Shown: positions 1-5,825 of the stretch, piece after piece
Position numbering within the stretch: the first letter of the stretch is position 1
Layout of the letters: each line of letters begins with the position of its first letter
Virus record (IMG/VR): IMGVR_UViG_3300035665_001932
Coordinates: 1-21,297 of that record
Direction: 5' to 3' (one strand)
Length of the DNA stretch: 21,297 nt
Source of the DNA: a virus
Translations under genes and position numbers: made by a program
The notes under the pieces: model-generated
What the model was told of the DNA's origin: nothing
The model's database searches: none
The model's input: the letters and a program-made list of their open reading frames with translations, nothing else

Positions 1-318
1 GCCCTTGAAGCAGGCTGGGAACTAGACCAGTTACCTCAACTGGATTACATCCTTCATCGAGAATCAAGGTGCCTAACCCAAGCCCACAACACCACCCTGA
101 ACGCTGACGGGTCAACCGACATAGGTTTAGCCCAAATCAACGACCGATCATGGTGCCTACCTACACGCTGGTATCCGAACGGATACTTGCAAACATTGGG
201 GATAATCAACTATTGTAAAGACTTATTCGATCCGTTAACAAACCTTAAAGCCGCCAAAACAATCTATGACTACGCCCAAAAAACCAGCGGAAACGGCTTC
301 CGACCCTGGGGAAAGTGA
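1..318 (+). CDS. Lysozyme-like / lytic transglycosylase-like protein (C-terminal part)
   Basis: The window opens inside this gene; 105 residues are visible before the TGA stop. The visible part has the pattern of the lysozyme/SLT superfamily: a Glu-Ser (E21-S22 counted from the window start), then ADGSTDIGLAQIN (about 35-47), then a Trp, then LFDPLTNLKAAKTIYDY and a terminal GFRPWGK. In this family the Glu before Ser is the catalytic acid that cleaves the glycan strand of peptidoglycan, and the GLxQIN segment shapes the substrate cleft. Three cysteines (C24, C52, C72 approximately) could form disulfides if the protein works outside the cytoplasm. It may be an endolysin or a virion-associated muralytic domain; the missing N-terminus prevents a choice. 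Confidence 0.7.
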   Translation, partial: ALEAGWELDQLPQLDYILHRESRCLTQAHNTTLNADGSTDIGLAQINDRSWCLPTRWYPNGYLQTLGIINYCKDLFDPLTNLKAAKTIYDYAQKTSGNGFRPWGK

Positions 319-322
319 AGCA

Positions 323-607
323 ATGGGGGAAATACTCGCATCATTCCAGTTAGTTGACAAAGAAACAGATTGGATGGACAACGCCAAATGCCACACCAGC
401 GACGGCATATCATGGTTCCCTGAGATCGGTGAAAGCCGCCTTGTTAGCACAGCAAAAAAGTTTTGTGCAGACTGCCCTGTACGGGAACGATGTCTAAGGT
501 TTGCGCTCGATAACGAAATCATGTACGGTGTTTGGGGTGGCAAATCGGCCGCTGAACGCCGGAGACTACTACACAGCCGCAAATATAAGACTAGGATGGG
601 GTTATGA
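323..607 (+). CDS. whiB: WhiB-family Fe-S transcription regulator
   Basis: A 94-aa WhiB-like protein. Four cysteines C23, C48, C51 and C57 give the family spacing C-x24-C-x2-C-x5-C that binds a [4Fe-4S] cluster, followed by the G[VI]WGG turn (GVWGG, residues 69-73) and a basic C-terminus with ERRR, the usual DNA-contacting end. WhiB proteins are almost confined to Actinobacteria and their phages, where they bind the domain-4 region of the primary sigma factor; phage copies can interfere with host WhiB function. I chose ATG 323 because GGGGAAAG precedes it and it avoids overlapping the lysozyme-like gene. An in-frame ATG at 266 would add 19 residues but would overlap that gene by 53 bp. The stop overlaps the next start (ATGA). 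Confidence 0.9.
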   Translation: MGEILASFQLVDKETDWMDNAKCHTSDGISWFPEIGESRLVSTAKKFCADCPVRERCLRFALDNEIMYGVWGGKSAAERRRLLHSRKYKTRMGL

Positions 608-840
608 CCGATGCACAGGCGTCAGAACTAGCGATGTGGGATGCACGTTGTAACGACCTGCAAAACAGTTTGGATCGTGTACGTGAAGAACGTGATGAAC
701 TAAAACAAGAAAACGAAAAACTAATATGGAACTTGGATATAGCAGTTCAAGCATCCATTGATATCAACCGAGAACTTTCAACCTACAAACAGATGGTTGA
801 ACGAATGAGAATAGCAATGGCTCAGGGTACGGAACTCTGA
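604..840 (+). CDS. Small coiled-coil protein
   Basis: A 78-aa protein of unknown function whose ATG overlaps the WhiB stop as ATGA, so it is probably translationally coupled to it. Residues about 15-50 are charged with heptad-like hydrophobic spacing (LQNSLDRVREERDELKQE), which predicts a parallel coiled coil. It has one cysteine and no membrane segment or enzyme motif. It may be an oligomeric adaptor or partner of WhiB; the sequence gives no direct proof. Proteins of this kind are common fillers in actinophage early regions. Confidence 0.7.
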   Translation: MTDAQASELAMWDARCNDLQNSLDRVREERDELKQENEKLIWNLDIAVQASIDINRELSTYKQMVERMRIAMAQGTEL

Positions 841-887
841 TCCGAATATCTAATCCACTACAAAACTACCTCAAAGGGGGAACATTC

Positions 888-1136
888 ATGTCAGCATCAT
901 TTTATAAACTTAAAGACGACTCGTGGGGCGTACGTATCAAAGAGTTCGCAGGCGAACCAGATATGGAAGTCGAAGTCACCACTAAAGCAGGCGAAACAAA
1001 AACTGTGATCCTCGGCAAACGGGTCGCCAAATTTGATGACGCAGAACTATGGTCAATCGCACCGGCAGGCACCACGAACGTCAGCAAAACAAAACCAGCA
1101 CCAACAAAACCTTTGCCACCAGAAGAACCGTTCTAA
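888..1136 (+). CDS. 82-aa protein with SSB-like acidic C-terminal tip
   Basis: Strong ribosome site (AAAGGGGG, 7 nt before ATG). The N-terminal two thirds look like a small beta-rich fold (SASFYKLKDDSWGVRI, then MEVEVTTKAGETKTVILGK), followed by a Pro/Thr/Lys-rich linker and the terminal residues PPEEPF. A short acidic stretch ending in Pro-Phe at the very C-terminus is the hallmark of bacterial SSB tails (for example DDDIPF in E. coli), which dock repair and replication proteins. The body is too short for, and does not clearly resemble, an OB fold. I therefore call it a conserved phage protein of unknown function with an SSB-like tip. It precedes the methyltransferase by 20 bp. Confidence 0.75.
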   Translation: MSASFYKLKDDSWGVRIKEFAGEPDMEVEVTTKAGETKTVILGKRVAKFDDAELWSIAPAGTTNVSKTKPAPTKPLPPEEPF

Positions 1137-1156
1137 CCAAACCACGAAGGGGAAAC

Positions 1157-2662
1157 ATGAAAGTTTTAAGTTTATTTAGCGGTGTCGGCGGTTTTGACAT
1201 GGGTTTGGAACGAGCAGGTATGGAAACCGTGTTCCAATGCGAATGGGATAAGCACGCCAACACAATCCTAAACAAGCATTGGCCTCATGTACCGAAATGG
1301 GAAGATGTATCAACCCTCACAGGCAAACACATCCTCACCCACGCACCAGTCATCGATGTCGTTGCGTGGGGATCACCATGCCAAGACCTATCGGTTGCAG
1401 GCAAACGCAGCGGATTAGAAGGCGAACGATCAGGACTGTTTCACGAAGGTATACGCATCATAAAAGAACTACGAAAGGAAAGCAATGGACAATATCCAAG
1501 AATCTCTATTTGGGAAAACGTCGTCGGCGCACTCAACTCCAACCGAGGCGCTGACTTCGGGATCATCCTTGACGAAATGGTTGAAGCAGGGGCGATGGTC
1601 ATTGAGTGGGCAGTCTTGGATGCACAACACTTCGGAGTACCCCAACGACGAAGGCGCGTGTTCGTCATCGCTATCTTCGATCCTGCAATCGCCGAACGAT
1701 GTCCAGAAACGTTATTACCTGTCGCCGAAAGCTTGCCAGGGCATCTTGCGAAGGGCAAACCGGCGAGGAAAAGTGCTACCAGCAAGACTCCAACGAGCGT
1801 TGGAACAGATGGTGGCATCCTCGGATCAGACATAGTTGGTTCACTAAATACTTCGGATGCCAAGATGATTAGCAGCCAGTATGTTCGTGAGAACAAATGT
1901 GTGGTAGAACCGTTCGTGAAGTCTAGTCGCGCACAAACAGCAGACGACTCAGAAACCTGGGTAGAAGGCGCAGTCAACCCGACACTCAACTCGTTTGACC
2001 AAGGCGATGTTCGAGCCACAACAGCCATCGTTGAAATAGATCCGATAGGAACTTTACAAGCTAGACAGCATAAAGGTGCAAATCACGAAGGTGCTAGAGA
2101 TGGACATTTAATTGTAGAAGAACCTGTGCTGTTTGAAAACTCGTATCGTGATGGCGCACGAATAGCGAACGACGGTGTAACACAAACTTTGTCAGCGAAG
2201 ATGGGTACTGGTGGTGGCAACACACCGATGATTGCAGTTGCATACGGTATTCAAGGCAGCATGATCGGCAGACAAGATCACAACGGGCCAGCAGGCAAAG
2301 GACACACCGAAGAAGGCGACCCGATGTTCACACTCACCGGTACCGATGTTCACGCAGTCGTTCATGATAAAACAATTCAATATGACGGATACAACCAAAC
2401 CGTGAACACAACAGATGTTTCACAATCATTACGCATTGGGCGTGACTCATCAGACTTCATTGCGCAACCAACTGAACCAACAATGGCAGTCCGTCGACTA
2501 ACACCGCTCGAATGTGAACGGCTAATGGGTTGGCCTGATGACCATACCCATTGGAAAGCAGACGGCACAGAACAAGCCGACACACACCGATACAAACAAT
2601 GCGGCAACGGCGTAGCGTCACCCGTAGCCCAATGGATCGCCAAACATCTATTAAAAATATGA
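1157..2662 (+). CDS. dcm: DNA (cytosine-5) methyltransferase
   Basis: A 501-aa C5-cytosine methyltransferase that transfers a methyl group from S-adenosylmethionine to cytosine in DNA. All key motifs are visible: motif I FSGVGGFDMG (7-16, SAM binding), motif IV GSPCQDLS with catalytic C75, motif VI ENV (120-122), motif VIII QRRRRVF (163-169), motif IX RRLTPLECERLMGWPD (446-461) and motif X GNGVASPVAQWI (483-494). The interval 200-440 is the target-recognition region and is unusually long. It holds about six variations of a Thr/Ser-Leu module (VGSLN, NPTLN, IGTLQ, TQTLSAKMGTGGG, MFTLTG, SQSLRIG). ATG 1157 is preceded by AAGGGGAAAC. No partner endonuclease is nearby, so it is an orphan, probably protecting phage DNA from host restriction. 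Confidence 0.93.
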   Translation: MKVLSLFSGVGGFDMGLERAGMETVFQCEWDKHANTILNKHWPHVPKWEDVSTLTGKHILTHAPVIDVVAWGSPCQDLSVAGKRSGLEGERSGLFHEGIRIIKELRKESNGQYPRISIWENVVGALNSNRGADFGIILDEMVEAGAMVIEWAVLDAQHFGVPQRRRRVFVIAIFDPAIAERCPETLLPVAESLPGHLAKGKPARKSATSKTPTSVGTDGGILGSDIVGSLNTSDAKMISSQYVRENKCVVEPFVKSSRAQTADDSETWVEGAVNPTLNSFDQGDVRATTAIVEIDPIGTLQARQHKGANHEGARDGHLIVEEPVLFENSYRDGARIANDGVTQTLSAKMGTGGGNTPMIAVAYGIQGSMIGRQDHNGPAGKGHTEEGDPMFTLTGTDVHAVVHDKTIQYDGYNQTVNTTDVSQSLRIGRDSSDFIAQPTEPTMAVRRLTPLECERLMGWPDDHTHWKADGTEQADTHRYKQCGNGVASPVAQWIAKHLLKI

Positions 2663-2787
2663 AACAAACCTGGCAATGCCCAACCTGCAGCAACACCGTC
2701 ACCACTTACATCAAACTATCCGAACCACCGACATGCGCAAACAACCACCAAACACAACCAATGACCACAAAGGACAAACCAAAATGA
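2659..2787 (+). CDS. 42-aa zinc-ribbon-like protein
   Basis: This start overlaps the methyltransferase stop (ATGA) and the stop overlaps the next ATG, so the gene sits in a coupled chain. The 42-residue product has C7-x2-C10 and C26-x3-H30 (CPTC and PPTCANNH), a compact four-ligand zinc site. The tail is hydrophilic. Tiny proteins of this form, WxCPxC...PPxC..H, recur in phages of freshwater bacteria, without known function. It could bind nucleic acid or another protein. Confidence 0.7.
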   Translation: MKQTWQCPTCSNTVTTYIKLSEPPTCANNHQTQPMTTKDKPK

Positions 2788-3092
2788 ACACCGGTATCCA
2801 GTTACGCGATCAAGCTTTGGTAGATGTCGCCGTAAACGCCGACCCCGATTGGTGGCAACACGCCGTAAACATTGTTCGAGACGTAGCCGCAACCAGCTTT
2901 GACTTCACGACCGACGATATTTGGTGCGAACTTGAACGCCGAAATATCGCCACCCCGCACGAGCCACGCGCCATCGGCGCGGTAGTTGTCGCCGTTAAAC
3001 GCTTAGGGTTAATCGCACCAACAAACCGATACCGACCGTCAAGTAGACCCGAGTGTCATGCTCGACCGATCAGGGTATGGCAAGCCGTATGA
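2784..3092 (+). CDS. Winged-helix-like DNA-binding protein
   Basis: A 102-aa protein beginning at an ATGA overlap with the zinc-ribbon gene. The layout is a predicted helix (RDQALVDVAVNADPDWWQHAVNIV), then FTTDDIWCELERR followed by HEPRAIGAVVVAVKRLGLI, which reads as helix 2 plus recognition helix of a winged helix, and a basic C-terminus ending RPIRVWQAV that could be the wing. This pattern occurs in small actinophage proteins placed near replication genes. It is likely to bind DNA, but no specific target can be read from the sequence. Confidence 0.65.
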   Translation: MNTGIQLRDQALVDVAVNADPDWWQHAVNIVRDVAATSFDFTTDDIWCELERRNIATPHEPRAIGAVVVAVKRLGLIAPTNRYRPSSRPECHARPIRVWQAV

Positions 3093-3220
3093 GTTGGCAG
3101 CCATCGTTGTTCGATGACATCACCGAGCCGTTAACCGACGACGATATGCCGCTCGCCGGCTATACCGACATCGAGTTAGCCGAACTTGTTGCGTCGTGGC
3201 GCGGGCTTATCGGCGGTTAG
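3089..3220 (+). CDS. 43-aa protein with clamp-binding motif QPSLF
   Basis: The ATG overlaps the previous stop (ATGA), the fourth such junction in this block. The 43-residue acidic product begins MSWQPSLFDD. Q-x-[SD]-L-F is the consensus by which bacterial polymerases and repair proteins bind the DnaN sliding clamp, and QPSLF fits it. The rest (TDDDMPLAGYTDIELAELVASW) is acidic with one amphipathic helix. A phage sliding clamp is encoded about 1.1 kb away on the other strand, so an interaction with that clamp, or with the host clamp, is a reasonable inference. The last 45 bp overlap the 3' end of the convergent gene at 3176-3421. Confidence 0.6.
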   Translation: MSWQPSLFDDITEPLTDDDMPLAGYTDIELAELVASWRGLIGG

Positions 3221-3421
3221 ATCGCTGTAGTTGACGCGCACCGGTAGCACCGTATCTACCGTAAAGTTCGCTGTATTCCATTCCGTTGATCGGATAGCAC
3301 ACTCGCAAGCTGATTGACTACCCCAACAATATGCGGCGTGTAGGTCGCGCACAAACGTCGTGCCATGCCACTTGTATTCTCCCGCCCAATAGCGGCCGTC
3401 GTAGCGTTGCGCTACCCACAC
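3176..3421 (-). CDS. 81-aa hypothetical protein, uncertain start
   Basis: The last gene of the leftward cassette. The product is rich in Trp and Tyr (WVAQRYDGRYWAGEYKWHG) with two cysteines in SACECAI; I do not recognise it. The usable start is GTG 3421, which has no ribosome site. The frame stays open for 18 more codons up to the in-frame stop of the preceding gene (3476-3478), and that stretch also reads like protein (IKRYLISRYRLPRHVW). It contains no ATG, GTG or TTG, but an ATT at 3463 sits 6 nt after an AGG and may be a non-canonical start or a mutated ATG. Its 3' end overlaps the convergent gene by 45 bp. Confidence 0.55.
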   Translation of the reverse strand: MWVAQRYDGRYWAGEYKWHGTTFVRDLHAAYCWGSQSACECAIRSTEWNTANFTVDTVLPVRVNYSDLTADKPAPRRNKFG

Positions 3422-3475
3422 GTGTCGGGGTAAGCGGTAACGCGATATGAGATACCGTTTAATGACGTGCCTGGC

Positions 3476-3643
3476 TTAACGGGTGCGGCGGTATGCCCGC
3501 CACGCTAAGTGCGTGAACGGGTAGACGCATACGGCGCGGATCAACCAATCGAGACCGGTGCTATCGGTGCCGGTAAATAACGCGATCACAAATAGGATCA
3601 CGCACGTCGTCGTAAACGCGTCGCTAGTGTTCGTGCGGATCAT
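3476..3643 (-). CDS. 55-aa small membrane protein
   Basis: A short gene whose ATG overlaps the preceding stop (ATGA). The product has a hydrophobic stretch (CVILFVIALFTG, about 14-25), a second moderately hydrophobic stretch (LDWLIRAVCVYPFTHLAW, about 31-48) and a basic end (RAYRRTR). This suggests one or two membrane segments with a cytoplasmic basic tail. Early-region placement makes a holin unlikely. Function unknown. Confidence 0.55.
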   Translation of the reverse strand: MIRTNTSDAFTTTCVILFVIALFTGTDSTGLDWLIRAVCVYPFTHLAWRAYRRTR

Positions 3644-3789
3644 TGGTTAATCCATTCTATTTGCACGTCGTCGCCATAACCTTGTTCTATCCAATGTTCG
3701 GCAATAATCGCAGCCGTGTAGCGATCCACGTAATAGTCAACTACTTCGACGCCGCCTACCCATACCGTGTATTTAGTGTCGCTTGTCAT
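3640..3789 (-). CDS. 49-aa conserved phage protein
   Basis: ATG 3789 follows a strong ribosome site (AAGGGAGA) and overlaps the preceding stop as TAATG. The product reads KYTVWVGGVEVVDYYVD..AAIIAEHWIEQGYGDDVQIEWI: two beta strands, a helix and a final strand. This is the form of small phage proteins that begin YTVWVGG, seen in many actinophages with no function assigned. Gene spacing and the ribosome site make the coding call firm despite the length. Confidence 0.65.
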   Translation of the reverse strand: MTSDTKYTVWVGGVEVVDYYVDRYTAAIIAEHWIEQGYGDDVQIEWINQ

Positions 3790-3941
3790 TAGTTGTCTCC
3801 CTTGTTTAGTTGTTTAAGCTCTTGCCTAAATAGTTGTTGCGCGTAGCGTTTAGTGTGGCCGACATATCGGCGGGCTACACGGTAGCCGTCGATGACATCG
3901 GAGATCAGGTAGCTGCCGTCATGGTTGCGAACGATAATCAT
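3789..3941 (-). CDS. 50-aa hypothetical protein
   Basis: Starts at ATG 3941, sharing its A with the stop of the upstream gene (TAATG), and ends with TAATG into the next. The product begins MIIVRNHDGSYLISDVIDGYRVARRYVGHTKRYA and ends in a basic helix (QQLFRQELKQLNK). It looks like a small alpha/beta protein; the pattern 'x-I-V-R-...-G-x-Y-L-I...DGY..ARRY.G..KR.A...F..E' recurs in small phage proteins. An ATG 33 bp upstream is in frame but lies inside the neighbour and is unneeded. Function unknown. Confidence 0.6.
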   Translation of the reverse strand: MIIVRNHDGSYLISDVIDGYRVARRYVGHTKRYAQQLFRQELKQLNKGDN

Positions 3942-4201
3942 TACGCCCCCTGATATGAGGGATAGTTGCGGCACGGGGCTTTAGTTTCATAAAGTTTAGT
4001 CTCACCTAATTCTTTGCCGTCTAGTTCATAGTGTGCGAAGAATAACGCCGCATCGCAATCACCCTCAAGGTATGCAATAGTGCCTGTCGGCGAGATATAT
4101 GAGAACGACGATATGCCGTTAACTTGTCTCGCCATAAAGCTTGGCACCGCTAACCATTCATGGCCGCAATCGGCCACCCAATATAATCGTTTAGTATTCA
4201 T
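3941..4201 (-). CDS. 86-aa protein with GHxWLxVP and LExDCDA motifs
   Basis: First gene after the promoter at 4247-4275. I chose ATG 4201 because GGGAG lies 9 nt upstream; an in-frame ATG at 4216 would use up that site. The product has a recognisable conserved pattern: WVADCGHEWLAVP (about 8-20), ISSFSYI (31-37), then YLEGDCDAALFF (about 44-55). The same 'D-x-GHxWLxVP ... ISxxSY ... YLExDCDA' arrangement is found in small phage and plasmid proteins of unknown function (DUF7007-like, my best match from memory). It may be an antirestriction or DNA-metabolism accessory protein, but that is not shown here. Confidence 0.7.
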   Translation of the reverse strand: MNTKRLYWVADCGHEWLAVPSFMARQVNGISSFSYISPTGTIAYLEGDCDAALFFAHYELDGKELGETKLYETKAPCRNYPSYQGA

Positions 4202-4220
4202 AGTCTGAACTCCCATTCAG

Positions 4221-4241
4221 TAGCCCTATCTGGTAGGGATA
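4221..4241 (-). promoter_or_regulatory. Hairpin at the 5' end of the leader
   Basis: On the minus strand the predicted transcript starts at about 4240 and immediately folds into UAUCCCUA-ccaga-UAGGGCUA, an 8-bp stem with one mismatch. It may protect the 5' end of the mRNA from decay, or be an operator palindrome overlapping the start site. Confidence 0.4.
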
Positions 4242-4246
4242 AGTTA

Positions 4247-4275
4247 ATAGTATCGTGTTTGTCGTGTAATGTCAA
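4247..4275 (-). promoter_or_regulatory. Leftward sigma70-type promoter
   Basis: On the minus strand a perfect -35 box TTGACA (4275-4270) is separated by exactly 17 bp from TACTAT (4252-4247), an excellent -10. The predicted start lies near 4240, about 39 bp before ATG 4201. It drives the five genes from 4201 down to 3176. The -35 box abuts the terminator-like hairpin of the upstream clamp gene. Confidence 0.75.
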
Positions 4276-4311
4276 TAGCCCGCCGCCGCCGGTATCGACG
4301 ACGACGGGCTA
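4276..4311 (-). terminator. 16-bp terminator-like hairpin after the clamp gene
   Basis: In the leftward transcript this folds into a 16-bp stem with a 4-nt loop (AUAC), 11 nt after the clamp stop codon. Three of the pairs are U-G, so the stem is continuous only in RNA of the minus strand; the plus-strand RNA would have three C-A mismatches. No U-tract follows, as is common for actinobacterial terminators, so it could instead be an RNA-stability or processing element. Confidence 0.55.
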
Positions 4312-4322
4312 CCGATAGGGGG

Positions 4323-4943
4323 TTATTTTAGGCGTACCGGCATCAGTAATTGTCGAAGTGTGCCTAGTTCGCTAATTGTCTCAAATTGGATCGGCTTAAC
4401 GTTGCCTTGCCAATTCTTTATAACTAGCGGCGTGTCGGCCTTGCCGGTTAGCTTGCCGTGCGCCGTCGTGATCCTGGCGAGATAGTCGCCGTTCACGCCC
4501 GTAGGTAGCCACCCGTCGAACTTGTCGCCCGACAAGTCAAATACGGCTTGAACGTTCGGATAGTGCGCGTCGATAAGATCGCCGCCCGCCGTCGTCGTCG
4601 CCGTAGCACCCGTCGCCGTCATAACCCAACGCTTACCGTCGCTAACTATCTCAACGGTCGGCACCCCGTCGCGCTTTAACGCCTTATGCGCGTTAGTTAT
4701 CGCCGTAAGTAGCTCCCGCCCGTCGATCATTACGGTATCGCCCGCCGTAATCGCCGTGTCAGGGGTAAAGATCGCCGCCGTGTAACTATCCGTCGCCGTT
4801 ATCTGCCCCGCCCCGATCACAATGGCGCACAATGCTTGCCGCGCCGCGTCGGTGCTTACGTGTTGAGACATCGCCCCAACGATGCGCACTAGATCGCCTA
4901 GTGTCGCCGTCGTCGTCGCCGTCGCCGTGTCTTTATCTATCAT
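4323..4943 (-). CDS. dnaN: Sliding clamp (DnaN-like, shortened)
   Basis: A 206-aa relative of the DNA polymerase III beta subunit, which encircles DNA and holds polymerases to the template. Residues 14-135 match one DnaN domain: helix LGDLVRIVGAMSQHVSTDAARQ, ITATDSYTAAIF (TDSY at 51-54, as in ATDSYRLA of bacterial clamps) and LIDAHYPNVQAVF, the counterpart of LIEGEYPDY. Residues 140-206 resemble the final domain, ending LLMPVRLK like the LMPMR ending of bacterial clamps. Bacterial DnaN is about 370 aa with three domains, so roughly the N-terminal third is absent. The N-terminus is a Thr/Ala-rich run. GGGAGAC precedes ATG 4943 by about 10 nt. Confidence 0.75.
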   Translation of the reverse strand: MIDKDTATATTTATLGDLVRIVGAMSQHVSTDAARQALCAIVIGAGQITATDSYTAAIFTPDTAITAGDTVMIDGRELLTAITNAHKALKRDGVPTVEIVSDGKRWVMTATGATATTTAGGDLIDAHYPNVQAVFDLSGDKFDGWLPTGVNGDYLARITTAHGKLTGKADTPLVIKNWQGNVKPIQFETISELGTLRQLLMPVRLK

Positions 4944-4996
4944 TATGTCTAGTCTCCCGTCTAGTAGTTGGTTTATAATCGGCCGCTAAGCCTTGC

Positions 4997-5039
4997 CCCT
5001 AGTCACCCTATGACGGGCTACCCCAATATCAGGCTAGGG
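4997..5039 (-). repeat. Folded intergenic element, copy A
   Basis: Between the 75-aa gene and the clamp gene. An outer stem CCCTAG/CTAGGG (4997-5002 with 5034-5039) encloses an inner hairpin CCC-TATGAC-GGG. The 21 bases at 4998-5018 match copy B (5850-5870) at 19 positions; the two differences are transitions. It lies 7 bp after the upstream stop and 53 bp before the clamp ATG, the same geometry as copy B. Confidence 0.6.
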
Positions 5040-5046
5040 CGACGCG

Positions 5047-5274
5047 CTAAGCGTCTAATTCATTAACTAAATTAGTAAGCCGTTCAATCTCGCCGTTTAG
5101 CGTGTTAATTAGTTCAACAATATTAGTTGCGCCGCTAACCGATAGCCGGATAATCCCGTGATCTAGTGGGCGATACCCTAAATAGTTGTCGATCCCCCAC
5201 GCCGTCAGTTCATTCTCAATGACGGCTAGGGCGTTATCTAGTAGAGCTGCCTGGCTTAATTGTTGGTCGATCAT
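5047..5274 (-). CDS. 75-aa hypothetical protein
   Basis: Starts at ATG 5274, which shares a base with the preceding stop (TAATG). The product begins with an amphipathic helix (QLSQAALLDNALAVIENEL), has a short central part (AWGIDNYLGYRPLDHGIIRLSV) and ends in a helix with heptad spacing (ATNIVELINTLNGEIERLTNLVNEL) that could form a coiled coil. Near the N-terminus QQLSQAALL has no full clamp-binding consensus. No family is recognised. It is the last gene before copy A of the intergenic element. Confidence 0.6.
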   Translation of the reverse strand: MIDQQLSQAALLDNALAVIENELTAWGIDNYLGYRPLDHGIIRLSVSGATNIVELINTLNGEIERLTNLVNELDA

Positions 5275-5486
5275 TACGCCCGCCCGTCTAATTGTCGGCG
5301 ACGGTGGGCGATGATCTCCGCCCGACGCGCCAAACTTGCAGGGTGCCGGCGATGAGAAGCTGCCCGCCCGTATCGTTCCCCAACATATGCGCCGCCAACG
5401 ATGACGGCAACGGCGACGGCAACAAGCCCGCCGATGATCCCCAAATAGTTTAGGGCGTCGCCTAGCGTCGTGATCTCATCAGACAT
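5274..5486 (-). CDS. 70-aa single-pass membrane protein
   Basis: I chose ATG 5486, which overlaps the upstream stop by 8 bp (ATGTCTGA) and follows GGGGG by 4 nt; further in-frame ATGs at 5507, 5522 and 5543 lie deeper inside the neighbour. After a short acidic N-terminus (MSDEITTLGDALN) there is one clear membrane segment (YLGIIGGLVAVAVAVIVGG), then a strongly basic tail (HRRHPASLARRAEIIAHRRR). Topology is probably N-out, C-in by the positive-inside rule. Placement with replication genes argues against a lysis role. Function unknown. Confidence 0.6.
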   Translation of the reverse strand: MSDEITTLGDALNYLGIIGGLVAVAVAVIVGGAYVGERYGRAASHRRHPASLARRAEIIAHRRRQLDGRA

Positions 5487-5793
5487 GGCGCCCCCATTGA
5501 GGATCATCACAAACGGCGACATAGCCGCTAGTTGTCGAGCCAATAACCCACGACCCGCCCCAATTCTGACGGGCTAAATACTGACTGAACGCCTGCGCGT
5601 AATTGTTGGCAACGTCTAGAGAATAATCCCAACTAACGACAAGTCGCATAGGATCGCGCCCACCGTCGGCACGACATACAGCTATCCGGCTGCCCCGATG
5701 ATCCGTTGCCGACAAATATTTAGCCGACAAGCTCACTCTATAAGTTTGCCTAACCTGGCAAACTTGAACTGGCTCTAATTGTTTAACACTCAT
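5479..5793 (-). CDS. 104-aa hypothetical protein
   Basis: First gene downstream of copy B of the intergenic element. ATG 5793 follows GGGAGACTATAAATT, nearly the same leader as that of the clamp gene (GGGAGACTAGACATA), so the two leaders are related. The product has a beta-rich first half (VQVCQVRQTYRVSLSAKYL), a helix (YSLDVANNYAQAFSQYLARQ) and a Trp/Gly-rich end (NWGGSWVIGSTTSGYVAVCDD). I do not recognise a family. Its stop overlaps the membrane-protein start. Confidence 0.6.
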   Translation of the reverse strand: MSVKQLEPVQVCQVRQTYRVSLSAKYLSATDHRGSRIAVCRADGGRDPMRLVVSWDYSLDVANNYAQAFSQYLARQNWGGSWVIGSTTSGYVAVCDDPQWGRHV

Positions 5794-5825
5794 AATTTAT
5801 AGTCTCCCAACTATCTATTTTTTCA

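Noticed and set aside
1049-1156. An N-terminal extension of the methyltransferase
   Set aside because: Motif I normally lies within a few residues of the start; ATG 1157 has a good ribosome site, and the extension would overlap the previous gene.
1441-2028. A 195-codon frame on the minus strand inside the methyltransferase gene
   Set aside because: It is antisense to a gene with all its catalytic motifs and has no ribosome site or recognisable product; an antisense shadow.
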